DNA from: Rhodocyclaceae bacterium
Lineage (GTDB): Bacteria; Pseudomonadota; Gammaproteobacteria; Burkholderiales; Rhodocyclaceae
Direction: 5' to 3'
NCBI GenBank assembly: GCA_019455325.1
Contig: JACFMQ010000008.1
Span: 62,001-126,000, forward strand
Length of the DNA: 64,000 nt
Positions 50,842 through 59,142 of this stretch are shown piece after piece; positions within the stretch are counted from its first letter, which is position 1, and every line of letters begins with the position of its first letter. The position numbers were made by a program, and so were the translations under genes. The notes below the pieces were generated by a model. It was not told where the DNA came from, ran no database searches, and saw nothing but the letters and a program-made list of their open reading frames with translations.

Positions 50842-52494
50842 CTAGCCGAGCTTGAAGCGGCTGATCTGGGCGTTCAGCGAGCGCGAGATGCGTTCCAGCT
50901 CGCCGACGGCGTCGGTGTTGTCCTGCATCGCCGCATTGGTTTCTTCCGACATGCGCGCGATCTGCTCCATGCGCTGGGCGATCTCCGTCGCGTTGCCGGC
51001 CTGCTGCGCGGTGGCGTGCGCCACGTCGCGCACGTTGCGCAGCGAATCCTGCGCCTGGCGGTTGATCTCGCCGAGCATGCTGGTCGCCTCGTTGGCCAGC
51101 GCCAGGCCCTTCTCGACCTGCGGCGCGGTGGTTTCCATGGCAGCGGCGGAATGCTGCGCCTCGGTCTGAATCACCTGGATCATGTGGGCGATCTCGGCGG
51201 TCGCCGCGCTGGTGCGCTCGGCGAGCTTCCTGACCTCGTCGGCGACGACGGCGAAGCCGCGGCCGGCCTCGCCGGCGCGCGCCGCCTCGATGGCCGCGTT
51301 CAAGGCCAGCAGGTTGGTCTGCTCGGCGATCTCGGTGATGACGTTGGCGATGCCGCCGATTTCCTCGGAGCGCTGGCGCAGGCTGCGGATCTGTTCGGAA
51401 GAGCCGGTGATCGTGCGTGCGATGTGGGCGATCTCGGCCGCCGCGTTGCTCACCAGTTGGCTGCCCTGTTCCGACAGTTCGGCGGTGCGCTCGGAGTTCT
51501 CCTCGGTCTGGCGGGCGATCTGCGAAACCTCGCTGATGCTGTGGTTCATCTGCTCGATGCCGCTGGCCGAGGCCGACGAGGCTTCGGCCTGGTTCTCGGC
51601 GGCCGCGCGCGCTTCGCGCGACGCCTGGCCGACCTGGCCGGCCTTGGCGAGCAGCGCCGAGGCAGCGGCGCTGATTTCGCCGAACAGGTGGCGCAGCTCG
51701 TCCTGCATGCGGGCCACCGCCGCCAGCATGCTCTCCGAGTGGCCGGCGGCGATCGGCGTCGTCAGGTCGCCGGCGGCGATCTTGGCGACGATGCGCGCGG
51801 CCTGGTCGGGTTCGCCGCCGAGCGACAGGCGCAGGCGGCGGGTGATGCGGAAGGCGACGAAGACGCCGATCAGGATCGAGGCCGCGCAGAGGACGATCAT
51901 CAGCCCCGAGAACTGCTCGGCGACGCTGCGCGCGTGCGCGGTGGCCTTCTGGTTCCTGGCTTCCTGGTAGTCGATGAAGCGGTTGATCGCCGCCAGCCAT
52001 TCGGTGAATCCGCCGCGCGCCTGGTGCAGCAGGATGTCGCGTGCGCGCGCGAAGTCGCCGGCGCGGCGGGCCTCGATGACCTGCTGGGCGAGCGGCAGGG
52101 TCCTCGCCTCGATGGCCTTGATGTCGGTGAGCAGGGTCTTTTCCTCGGCGGAAATTTCGTCGGGAACGGCAGCGAAGAGCTTGTCCAGGGCCGTCGCCGA
52201 TTCCCGGTAGAAGGCGGCCAGCCGTTCGATGTCGGCCAGCGCCGGATCGAGATCGGCGGCGTTTTCGACCAGCGTCACGTCGCGCAGGCTGATCGCCCGG
52301 TCATGGACGCTGCCGCGGAAATTGATCGCATAGCGCTGCTTGACGGCGTTGATGTCGGTGATTTCGGTCAGGGTCCGGTTGATGAAGGCGACCCGCTGAA
52401 TGCCGACCACGACCAGCGTGACCATCAGCGCCAATACCAGACCGAAGCCGAGCGCCAGGCGCATGCGGATGGTCATCGAAGCCTGCGAATGCAT
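50842..52494 (-). CDS. Methyl-accepting chemotaxis protein, four-helix sensor type
   Basis: Complete 550-aa chemoreceptor. TM1 about residues 12-32, a helical periplasmic domain of the 4HB_MCP kind (about 35-185), TM2 about 193-215, HAMP, and the signalling hairpin with [20 protein letters not shown]. The start has GGGAG 9 nt upstream; ATG at 52476 is a second candidate. Ligand unknown. The 197-nt region upstream (52495-52691) is AT-richer and likely holds its promoter, but no clear sigma-28 or sigma-70 site was found. Confidence 0.93.
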   Translation of the reverse strand: MHSQASMTIRMRLALGFGLVLALMVTLVVVGIQRVAFINRTLTEITDINAVKQRYAINFRGSVHDRAISLRDVTLVENAADLDPALADIERLAAFYRESATALDKLFAAVPDEISAEEKTLLTDIKAIEARTLPLAQQVIEARRAGDFARARDILLHQARGGFTEWLAAINRFIDYQEARNQKATAHARSVAEQFSGLMIVLCAASILIGVFVAFRITRRLRLSLGGEPDQAARIVAKIAAGDLTTPIAAGHSESMLAAVARMQDELRHLFGEISAAASALLAKAGQVGQASREARAAAENQAEASSASASGIEQMNHSISEVSQIARQTEENSERTAELSEQGSQLVSNAAAEIAHIARTITGSSEQIRSLRQRSEEIGGIANVITEIAEQTNLLALNAAIEAARAGEAGRGFAVVADEVRKLAERTSAATAEIAHMIQVIQTEAQHSAAAMETTAPQVEKGLALANEATSMLGEINRQAQDSLRNVRDVAHATAQQAGNATEIAQRMEQIARMSEETNAAMQDNTDAVGELERISRSLNAQISRFKLG

Positions 52495-52691
52495 GAAAGG
52501 CTGCTCCCTGTGAGATTTTGTAGTCTGCGACAGGGAGCAAGGGTATTTGAAAAGTCAAAAATTGTTTGATTGATCTTTACGATCGTCTTGATAGTTTGTT
52601 TCTATTCGATTTTCCCCTGAGTGATCGCGGCTGCCGGGAGGGCGGAGGGGGCCGGAAAATCCGGGCGCGACGGCCGGGACGATCCGGCGCG

Positions 52692-54665
52692 CTAACGCGG
52701 GACGGCGCCGCCGACGTCGAGCCGTTCGACGCGCGGCGGCCAGACGCCCCTGTCCGCCGCCCTGCCGCCGTCGAACACGATCCAGCTCTGCCGCCCGTAG
52801 TGCGGCAGCCCGCGTTCGAGCGCGCGCAGCGCCGCCGCGTCCTGGCCGGAGACCACGGCGTACGGCGTGCCCGAGGCGTCGCGCCCGGCCCACGCCTGCG
52901 CCGTGCCGCGCCCGCTCGCGGCCGCCGGCCGCGGCGGCAGCCCGCGGGCGGCGAGCCAGGCGTCGACCGCCGGCGCGCTGCCGACGATCAGGCGCGGCGC
53001 CGCGTCGGCCGCGCGCCGCGCGCCGCTTTCGAGCAGCCGCGCCGCCAGCGAACGGGCGGCGGCCTGCAGCGCCGGGTCGTCGTCGACGAACTGCAGTGTC
53101 GCCCGCGGCGCGACGAAGGTTTCGCGCAGGATCGCCGGCAGCGCGGCGGCGTCGACGCGGCGCCACAGCCGATAGTCCGGGTCCAGCTCGACCGCCTGTG
53201 CGGCGCCGGCGCCCGGCAGCAGGATCGTCTCGCGCGCCCCGGCGAGCGGCACGCGGCGCGTCTCGACGCGGTCGGCGAAGACGAGGCGCAGCGGCACGTT
53301 CAGCGCGTAGTCGCCGGTCTGCGCCAGCGTCACCGCCAGCGCCTCGCCCCGACGTTCTGCGGCGGCGAGCCGGACGGACGGCGCGCCGGCGCGCTCGACC
53401 CACTGCCGGAAGAAGTCGCGCAGCGGCCGTCCGGCCTCGTGCGCGAAAGCGGCCTCCAGCTCGCGCCAGCCGGCGACGCGGAAGCGGTGTTCCCGCCAGA
53501 AGCGGCGCAGGCCGCGCGCGAAGGCCTCCAAGCCGATCTCGTCCCGGAGCATCAGGAACAGCATCGCCGCCTTGTTGTAGCCGACGATCGACGAGATGCC
53601 GTGGCGGCGCGAGGTGAAATCGCGCAGCGCGCCGTCGTTCTCCGGCGTTACGGCGGCGAGGTCGCGCAGCCAGCCGAGCCGCATGTCGAGCGCCGCCGCT
53701 TCGCCCTCGTCCTCCTTGTAGGCGTAGTCGGCGAGGAAGGTGGTCAACCCTTCCGACCAGTTGCCCCTGGCCCAGTCCGGATAGACGCCGTTGCCCCACC
53801 AGTTGTGCAGCACCTCGTGGCCGAGCGAGGTGGCGCGGATGAAGGGCAGGCGCAGCACGTCGCGGCCGAGGTAGGTCAGGCTCGGCATGCCGAAGCCGGT
53901 CGGCGTCGGGCTGGAGACGACGCTGAACAGCGCGAACGGGTAGTCGCCGATGAGCCGGTCGTAGCGCTCGACGTAGCGCGCCGAGTCGTCGAGGTAGCCG
54001 GCGGCGAGTTCGGCCAGCTCGCGGTGGAACCAGGTGCGCAGGCGGATCGTGCGGCCCTCGGCGAGCGTCAGCGCGCGCTCGCCGACGACGTAGGGGCCGG
54101 CCATCAGGTCGATGCCGTCGGCCGGCTGCGGGAAGCGGAATTCGGCGCGGTAGCCGTCGGCGTCGTCGCGCTCGGCCACGAGCTCGCCCGGCGTCAGGCC
54201 CTTCTGGCCGGCGGGCAGCGCGAGCGCGACGCGGTACGAGAACAGCCCGCCGGGGTCCGGATACCAGCCGGACGCGGCGGGCAGGAAGCTGCCGTCCGCG
54301 TCGGCGGTCGGCGCGCGCGCCTGCAGGACCTGACGGTGGTCGAGCGTCCGCAGCGGCGCCAGCGTCGCGCGGTAGGCGATCTCCGCCCGCTGCGCGCCGG
54401 CCGGCAGGCGCAGCCAGCGGCGGCCGTCGCGGGTCGTCGCCTCGACCCTCGCCGGCCGGCCGTCGACGGTCAGCGCGGTGATCTCGAAACCGGGCGCCAG
54501 CGCGAAGCCGGCCAGCGGCCGGTCGTCCGCGAGCCGGGCGGTGGCGGCGAAGGCGCGCGTCGTCGGGTCGAGGCGCACGTCGAGGTCGAGCTGCGGCAGG
54601 GCCGCTGCCGGCCGGGCGAGGAGGGCGGCCAGCGCCGCGAGCAGCGCGATGCGGCGCGCGCTCAT
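52692..54665 (-). CDS. M1-family metallopeptidase (exported)
   Basis: 657 aa from ATG 54665, overlapping the ChaN-PDZ stop by 4 nt. A signal peptide (to about residue 22, ...RPAAA) precedes an aminopeptidase-N-like beta domain. The catalytic domain has the zinc motif HEVLH, then NWWGN and the Glu of GNWSEGLTTF 18 residues on. The exopeptidase GAMEN motif is replaced by GFGMPSL, so it may not act as a standard aminopeptidase. The C-terminal region (about 550-657) has lower similarity to known domains. Periplasmic protein turnover is a likely role. Confidence 0.87.
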   Translation of the reverse strand: MSARRIALLAALAALLARPAAALPQLDLDVRLDPTTRAFAATARLADDRPLAGFALAPGFEITALTVDGRPARVEATTRDGRRWLRLPAGAQRAEIAYRATLAPLRTLDHRQVLQARAPTADADGSFLPAASGWYPDPGGLFSYRVALALPAGQKGLTPGELVAERDDADGYRAEFRFPQPADGIDLMAGPYVVGERALTLAEGRTIRLRTWFHRELAELAAGYLDDSARYVERYDRLIGDYPFALFSVVSSPTPTGFGMPSLTYLGRDVLRLPFIRATSLGHEVLHNWWGNGVYPDWARGNWSEGLTTFLADYAYKEDEGEAAALDMRLGWLRDLAAVTPENDGALRDFTSRRHGISSIVGYNKAAMLFLMLRDEIGLEAFARGLRRFWREHRFRVAGWRELEAAFAHEAGRPLRDFFRQWVERAGAPSVRLAAAERRGEALAVTLAQTGDYALNVPLRLVFADRVETRRVPLAGARETILLPGAGAAQAVELDPDYRLWRRVDAAALPAILRETFVAPRATLQFVDDDPALQAAARSLAARLLESGARRAADAAPRLIVGSAPAVDAWLAARGLPPRPAAASGRGTAQAWAGRDASGTPYAVVSGQDAAALRALERGLPHYGRQSWIVFDGGRAADRGVWPPRVERLDVGGAVPR

Positions 54666-55858
54666 CCGCCGGCGACCGGGAAGCGGACGACGATCTCCGT
54701 CTCGTCGCTGCCGCGCCGCAGTTTCATCGGCAGCCAGGTGCCGGGCGGCTGCCGGTACACGACGCCGCGCAGCGCCTGCATGTCGCGCAGCGGCAGGCCG
54801 CCGGCCTCGACGATGACGTCGCCGGCCTTGAACCCGGACTGCTCGGCCAGGCTGCCCGGCGTCACCGAGACGATGCGCACGCCGCCCTTCTCCGCCGCCA
54901 TGGAGATGCCGAGGCGCGGCGGCCGCTCCGGCGGCGGCGCGACGATGAGCACGGCGTCGGCCAGGCCGGCGACGAGGCCGGCGCAGGCGTCGGTGTGCTT
55001 CCAGGTGAACAGCCCGGCGACGCGGCCGACGCCGAGGTCGCGCAACTGGTGCGCGACGCCGTGGCCGTGGCGCACGTGGCCGGAACCGAGGATGCCGACG
55101 ACGAGCGTCTCCGGGTTGCGCCCGAGGTGCTCGGCGATGGTCTGCGCCATGGCCCGGTCCCACACCGTCTGTGCGTCGACGAAGCGGCGGAAGCCGGCTT
55201 CGCCCGGCGTCTTCTCCTTGGTCTGTTCCGGGTGCTGGCGATAGACCTCGCGCAGCGTCTTCAGGTAGTCGGCGGGCGGTTCGGCCGGGCGCGAGACGCC
55301 CTCGCGGCGGTCCGCCGGCACGCCTTCCCAGCCGCTGCGCGCGACCGTGTCGATGAGGTCGCGCTCGACGTTCATCGCCAGCATCGGCAGCCGGTGCATG
55401 CGCGCGAAGTGAAAGAGCGGCAGGTAGTCGCGCGCGTCGAAGCCCCACACCTTGTCCCATTCCGACTGACGCAGGAATTCGGCTTCGTTCAGTTCGCCGG
55501 CCACCCAGCGGTCGAGCGCCGGCTGCAGCCGGCGCGGGAACATCTCCAGCGCCAGCGCGAGCTGCGGCCGGCGGCTGTGCAACTGCGCCAGCGTGTGCAA
55601 CTGCCAGCGGTGGTCCTCGGCGCTGTCGTGCGTTTCGCCGAGCAGCACGACCTGCCGGTCGGCCAGGCGTTCGAGCAGCGCGCCCGCGGCGAGCGGCGCG
55701 TCGGCGGCGCCGGGGCGCAGCCACTGCCCCGGCTGGCCGCAGGCGGCGGGCGCCTGTGCGGCGGCGGTCGGGGCGGCGGAGGCGGCAGCCGCAGGAGCGA
55801 CGGCGAACGGCAGGGTCAGGAGCGCGGCGGCGAACGTGCGGAGGCGGCGGGGCAGCAT
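54662..55858 (-). CDS. ChaN-like haem-binding protein fused to a PDZ domain
   Basis: 398 aa. A signal peptide with a Cys at residue 40 but no clear lipobox precedes a ChaN/DUF399 domain (VVLLGETHDSAEDHRWQL, LALEMFPRRLQP, ILGSGHVRHGHGVAHQL). A PDZ domain follows at the C-terminus (LGISMAAEKGG...SGFKAGDVIVEAGGLPL). ChaN proteins bind haem in the envelope. The coupled M1 peptidase gene suggests the two act together on envelope proteins, with the PDZ domain presenting a substrate or the peptidase. Confidence 0.87.
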   Translation of the reverse strand: MLPRRLRTFAAALLTLPFAVAPAAAASAAPTAAAQAPAACGQPGQWLRPGAADAPLAAGALLERLADRQVVLLGETHDSAEDHRWQLHTLAQLHSRRPQLALALEMFPRRLQPALDRWVAGELNEAEFLRQSEWDKVWGFDARDYLPLFHFARMHRLPMLAMNVERDLIDTVARSGWEGVPADRREGVSRPAEPPADYLKTLREVYRQHPEQTKEKTPGEAGFRRFVDAQTVWDRAMAQTIAEHLGRNPETLVVGILGSGHVRHGHGVAHQLRDLGVGRVAGLFTWKHTDACAGLVAGLADAVLIVAPPPERPPRLGISMAAEKGGVRIVSVTPGSLAEQSGFKAGDVIVEAGGLPLRDMQALRGVVYRQPPGTWLPMKLRRGSDETEIVVRFPVAGG

Positions 55859-55954
55859 GGGGTTCCCTTCGGCGGATCGTCTGTCGGTCTCCGCGATTAT
55901 GCCCCTGTTTGCCCCGGCCGCCGCCCGCGCCGCCGGACGCCGCGCGCGGCGGGG

Positions 55955-56554
55955 TCAGGCGAGGATCGTCGCCAGTTGCGCCTCAGCCTCGGCGAAGCCC
56001 TTGTCCGCGGCCTCGGCGCCCATGGCCAGGCCTTCGGCGTAGATGAACTCGACGTCGTTCATGCCGAGGAAGGCGAGCACGCTCTTCAGGTACGGCACCT
56101 GCGAATCGGCCGGCGTGTCGCGGTAGAGGCCGCCGCGGGCCAGCGCGACGTAGACCTTCTTGCCCTTGAGCAGGCCCTCGGGACCGTTCTCGGTGTAGCG
56201 GAAGGTGACGCCGGCGCGGGCGATGGCGTCGATCCAGGTCTTCAACTGCACGGGCACGCCGAAGTTGTACATCGGCACGCCGAGCACGATGACGTCGGCC
56301 GCCTGCACCTGCGCGATCAGCGCGTCGTCGAGCGCGACGCGCGCGGCCTGCGCCGGCGTGCGCTGGCCGGCGGGCGTGAACAGCGCGCCGAGCGACGGCT
56401 CGTCGAGCACCGGGTGCGGGTCGCTGGCGAGGTCGCGCAGTTCGACGACGGCCGCCGGGTGCTGCGCGCGCAGGCGGGCGGTGACGGCGTCGGCGAGGCG
56501 GGTCGAGTTGGCGCCGGTGGCGCGGGCGCTGGCGTTGATCTGCAGGATTTTCAT
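55955..56554 (-). CDS. azoR: FMN-dependent NADH-azoreductase
   Basis: 199-aa flavodoxin-fold quinone/azo reductase. [21 protein letters not shown] is the phosphate-binding loop, [23 protein letters not shown] the FMN-binding core, and [24 protein letters not shown] the family's C-terminal region. It uses NADH for two-electron reduction of quinones and azo dyes. Divergent from a LysR gene that probably controls it. Confidence 0.94.
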   Translation of the reverse strand: MKILQINASARATGANSTRLADAVTARLRAQHPAAVVELRDLASDPHPVLDEPSLGALFTPAGQRTPAQAARVALDDALIAQVQAADVIVLGVPMYNFGVPVQLKTWIDAIARAGVTFRYTENGPEGLLKGKKVYVALARGGLYRDTPADSQVPYLKSVLAFLGMNDVEFIYAEGLAMGAEAADKGFAEAEAQLATILA

Positions 56555-56662
56555 GATGGTTTCTCCGGGTTGGGGTTGGGGATCGGGCCGCGGTGGCCCG
56601 ATGCATGGAAGCCATTCTATTGGTGCAAAATCGGCAGATAAATCCGGTTTTATTGACTAAAC

Positions 56663-56680
56663 TGTTCCATATTCGGAACA
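56663..56680. promoter_or_regulatory. Operator palindrome between azoR and lysR-type gene
   Basis: TGTTCC-N6-GGAACA (56663-56680) is a perfect 18-nt palindrome with the T-N11-A core expected for LysR regulators. It is 11 nt before the LysR gene start, suggesting self-repression and azoR activation. Confidence 0.65.
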
Positions 56681-56691
56681 AAAAAGCTGTC

Positions 56692-57597
56692 ATGAACCTC
56701 GACGCCAACGACCTGATCCTCTTCGCCGCCGTCGTCGACGCCGGCAGCTTCTCGCGCGCGGCCGAGCAGGCGGGGCTGCCGAAATCGACGCTGTCGCGGC
56801 GCCTCACGCAACTGGAGGCGAAGCTCGGCGAGCGCCTGCTGACGCGCACGACGCGGCGGCTGACGCTGACCGAATTCGGCGAGCGCATCCTCGAACACGC
56901 GCGCCGCCTGCAGGAGGAGGCCGATGCCGCGGCGGCGCTGGCGCAGCACCGGCAGGCGACGCCGCGCGGCGTGCTGCGCGTGTCGCTGGTGCCCGCCTTC
57001 GCCGAGCTGGACATGGCGCAGTTCCTGCTGCAGTTTGCCGCCCGCTACCCGGAGGTGCGGCTCGAACTCGACCTCTCGCCGCGCCGCGTGGACCTCCTCG
57101 CCGAGCGCTACGACCTCGCGCTGCGCGCCGCCAGCCGCCTGCCGGACGACGCCACGCTGGTCGCGTGCAAGCTGTGCGAGATGCACAACGGCCTCTACGC
57201 CAGCCCGGCCTATCTCCGCCGCTACGGTACGCCGCGCGCGCCGGAGGATCTGCTGCAGGGCCACGTCGGCCTGCGCCTGATCGGCGGCTCCGGCGAGGTC
57301 CTGCCCTGGCAGCTCGCCGACGGCCGGCGGGAGTGGACGGGCATTCCGGACGGCGCGTTCGCCGCCAACTCGCTCGAACTGCTGCGCGATCTGGCCGCGC
57401 ACGGCACGGGCATCGTCGGCCTCTCCGACCGCCACGTGCGCGGCGAATGGCTGACAAAGGGGCTGCTGCAGCGCGTGCTGCCGGACTGGCACCTGCCGAC
57501 GGTGACGCTGTGGAGCGTGACGCCGGGCCGCCGCCTGCTGCCGGCGCGCACGCGCGCGTTCGTGGATATGCTGCGGGAGGCGCTGGCGGAGGGGTGA
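56692..57597 (+). CDS. LysR-family regulator, probably of azoR
   Basis: 301 aa from ATG 56692. The helix-turn-helix is in MNLDANDLILFAAVVDAGSF and AAEQAGLPKSTLSRRLTQLE; the effector domain follows with LRVSLVPAFAELDMAQFLLQF. Its pattern resembles CrgA/AaeR-like regulators of reductases. The longer upstream frame crosses the promoter and palindrome and is not coding. Confidence 0.92.
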   Translation: MNLDANDLILFAAVVDAGSFSRAAEQAGLPKSTLSRRLTQLEAKLGERLLTRTTRRLTLTEFGERILEHARRLQEEADAAAALAQHRQATPRGVLRVSLVPAFAELDMAQFLLQFAARYPEVRLELDLSPRRVDLLAERYDLALRAASRLPDDATLVACKLCEMHNGLYASPAYLRRYGTPRAPEDLLQGHVGLRLIGGSGEVLPWQLADGRREWTGIPDGAFAANSLELLRDLAAHGTGIVGLSDRHVRGEWLTKGLLQRVLPDWHLPTVTLWSVTPGRRLLPARTRAFVDMLREALAEG

Positions 57598-57711
57598 GGG
57601 GGCGCGGGAAAATGCCTGGAATGTATTGCCGCTCCCTCATCTTTCGCGTGTCGAGAAAGGGAGCCGCGTCCGCGCATGCCGGCTTGATCGAAAGGGAACT
57701 GCGGATCGCGT

Positions 57712-57754
57712 CTTTACGTTAAAGCAATCCTGACTTTACAATTAATTCTGTAAA
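57712..57754 (+). promoter_or_regulatory. Promoter with palindromes before the wHTH-GHKL-STAS-like gene
   Basis: The AT-rich stretch has CTTTA-CGT-TAAAG (57712-57724) and the perfect TTTACA-N8-TGTAAA (57735-57754). TTTACG and TACAAT about 18 nt apart may be -35/-10 elements, with the second palindrome over the -10. A direct repeat ACAATTAA occurs at 57738 and 57761. These are good candidates for autoregulation by the gene's own wHTH domain. Confidence 0.5.
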
Positions 57755-57775
57755 CATTGACAATTAACAAGCCAC

Positions 57776-58792
57776 ATGGACCCGTCCTCCCTGTTGAATC
57801 TCGTTGCCGATGGCAAGGGGAACGTTGCCGTGCGCTTGGCGGAGGCCGCAGGAATCTCCCGGCAGGCTGCGAGCGCCCGTATTTCATCGGCAATTCGCGC
57901 CGGGCTGATTGGCCGTACCGGTGTCGGCAGAGGCGTTCGTTACAGCTTGGCGGAAACGCATCGGCAAGAGCAGGAATTCAAGCGCGAGGGGCTGTCCGAG
58001 GATCGGGTGTGGCGGAGCCTGTGCGCGCCGGTGGTGGCCGACTTGCCGCCGAACGTTCGCGACATCTGGCAATACGGTTTGACGGAGATGATCAACAACG
58101 CCATCGACCATTCGGGCTCGGACACGGTGCGCGTCGGCATCGTGCGCAATGCGCTCTACACGCAAGCCTGGGTAGCCGACTCCGGCGAGGGCATCTTTCC
58201 CAAGATCGCCAAGGCGTTCGATCTGTACGATCCGCGCGAGTCCATTCTGGAACTTGCCAAAGGCAAGCTGACGACGGACCCGGCCAAGCATTCCGGCGAG
58301 GGCATCTTCTTTTCGAGCAAGGTGTTCGACCTGTTCGACATCCGCTCCGGTGCGCTTCATTTCATGCACGACGACGGCCTGGATGACATCCTGATCGAGC
58401 GCCCGAAGGATGCGCCCGGAACGCTGGTGCTGATGCGGCTGGACAATCAGAGCACGCGCACGACCAAGGAAATTTTCGACAAGTTCGCAGCGCCCGACGG
58501 ATACACCTTCGCGAAGACGATCGTTCCCGTCCGGCTCGCCCAGCACGAAGGGGAAAAACTGGTGTCGCGCTCCCAGGCGAAACGGCTGACGATGCGCTTC
58601 GAGCGATTCAAATCGGTGATCCTGGACTTTGCCGGCGTCGAGGAAATCGGGCAGGCATTCGCCGACGAGGTTTTCCGCGTGTTCCAGAAAGCGCATACCG
58701 ATACCCGCCTGGTACCGGTTAACATGTCGGTGCGGGTCAAGGGAATGGTATCGAGGGCAAAAAACCTGGCAGCACAGGACAAGAACGGCTGA
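57776..58792 (+). CDS. wHTH - GHKL ATPase - STAS-like (DUF4325) regulatory protein
   Basis: 338 aa, one chain with three parts. Residues 5-60 are a winged helix. Residues about 75-225 are a GHKL ATPase with N-box EMINNAIDHS (104-113), DSGEGI (135-140) and SGEGIFF (173-179). Residues about 245-325 are a DUF4325 STAS-like domain (VSRSQAKRLTMRFERFKSVILDF). No phospho-His domain is present, so it is not a classical sensor kinase. The layout recalls anti-sigma kinase and anti-anti-sigma modules joined to a DNA-binding domain. Base composition is visibly less GC-rich than neighbours, it has its own AT-rich promoter, and it lies at the 3' side of a tRNA gene; all suggest transfer. Start has a weak ribosome site. 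Confidence 0.82.
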   Translation: MDPSSLLNLVADGKGNVAVRLAEAAGISRQAASARISSAIRAGLIGRTGVGRGVRYSLAETHRQEQEFKREGLSEDRVWRSLCAPVVADLPPNVRDIWQYGLTEMINNAIDHSGSDTVRVGIVRNALYTQAWVADSGEGIFPKIAKAFDLYDPRESILELAKGKLTTDPAKHSGEGIFFSSKVFDLFDIRSGALHFMHDDGLDDILIERPKDAPGTLVLMRLDNQSTRTTKEIFDKFAAPDGYTFAKTIVPVRLAQHEGEKLVSRSQAKRLTMRFERFKSVILDFAGVEEIGQAFADEVFRVFQKAHTDTRLVPVNMSVRVKGMVSRAKNLAAQDKNG

Positions 58793-58804
58793 CGGAGTTC
58801 GACC

Positions 58805-58906
58805 ATGAACACCACGAGTGCAAGTGCCCGAAGCGATGCGCCGAGAGCCCCAGGGGGTTTTTACGAGACCCCCGTAAAGTACCCCAAAAAGCACCGGATT
58901 GACTAG
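58805..58906 (+). CDS. Possible 33-residue ORF after the STAS-like gene
   Basis: ATG 58805 has GGAG 7 nt upstream and opens 12 nt after the preceding stop. The frame encodes 33 residues with a basic end (YPKKHRID). It contains a GGGGGT/ACCCCC inverted repeat (about 58852-58872), so it may instead be part of a terminator region. No family recognised. Confidence 0.3.
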   Translation: MNTTSASARSDAPRAPGGFYETPVKYPKKHRID

Positions 58907-58999
58907 GAACGTTTCGGAATTCCACGGAACGGGAAGCGGCTAAAATCCTTGCCGTTGCTGCGTTTTCTGGAATTGTGAGGAACCGCTTGGAATGTCGGT

Positions 59000-59074
59000 T
59001 GGTCCCCTCGACAGGAATCGAACCTGTATCTGGCGCTTAGGAGGCGCCCGTTCTATCCATTGAACTACGAGGAG
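59000..59074 (-). tRNA. tRNA-Arg (anticodon CCU)
   Basis: 75 nt including encoded CCA (59000-59002). The acceptor CTCCTCG pairs with CGAGGGG (one T-G pair); the D stem is GTTC/GAAC; the anticodon stem is GGCGC/GCGCC with loop CTCCTAA, so the anticodon is CCT reading AGG; the T arm is ACAGG-TTCGATT-CCTGT. The 3' end points toward the STAS-like gene. No copy of the tRNA 3' end was found elsewhere in the window. Confidence 0.95.
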
Positions 59075-59142
59075 CGACCAAGGCGCGCATTGTAGCGGGT
59101 ATTGCGCCGGCGCGACCAGTTCGGCGGGATAATCGGCGGATC

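Noticed and set aside
52692-55724. A possible fusion of the ChaN region with the M1 peptidase in one frame
   Set aside because: The upstream part is an out-of-frame reading of the ChaN-PDZ gene. The peptidase begins at 54665 with its own signal peptide, overlapping the ChaN stop by 4 nt.
57222-57677. Minus-strand frame opposite the LysR gene end
   Set aside because: Low-complexity Arg/Ser/Pro composition, no ribosome site and complete overlap with the LysR coding region.
57600-59074. A bounded integrative element at tRNA-Arg
   Set aside because: No integrase and no second copy of the tRNA 3' end were found, so only a possible transferred gene is claimed.
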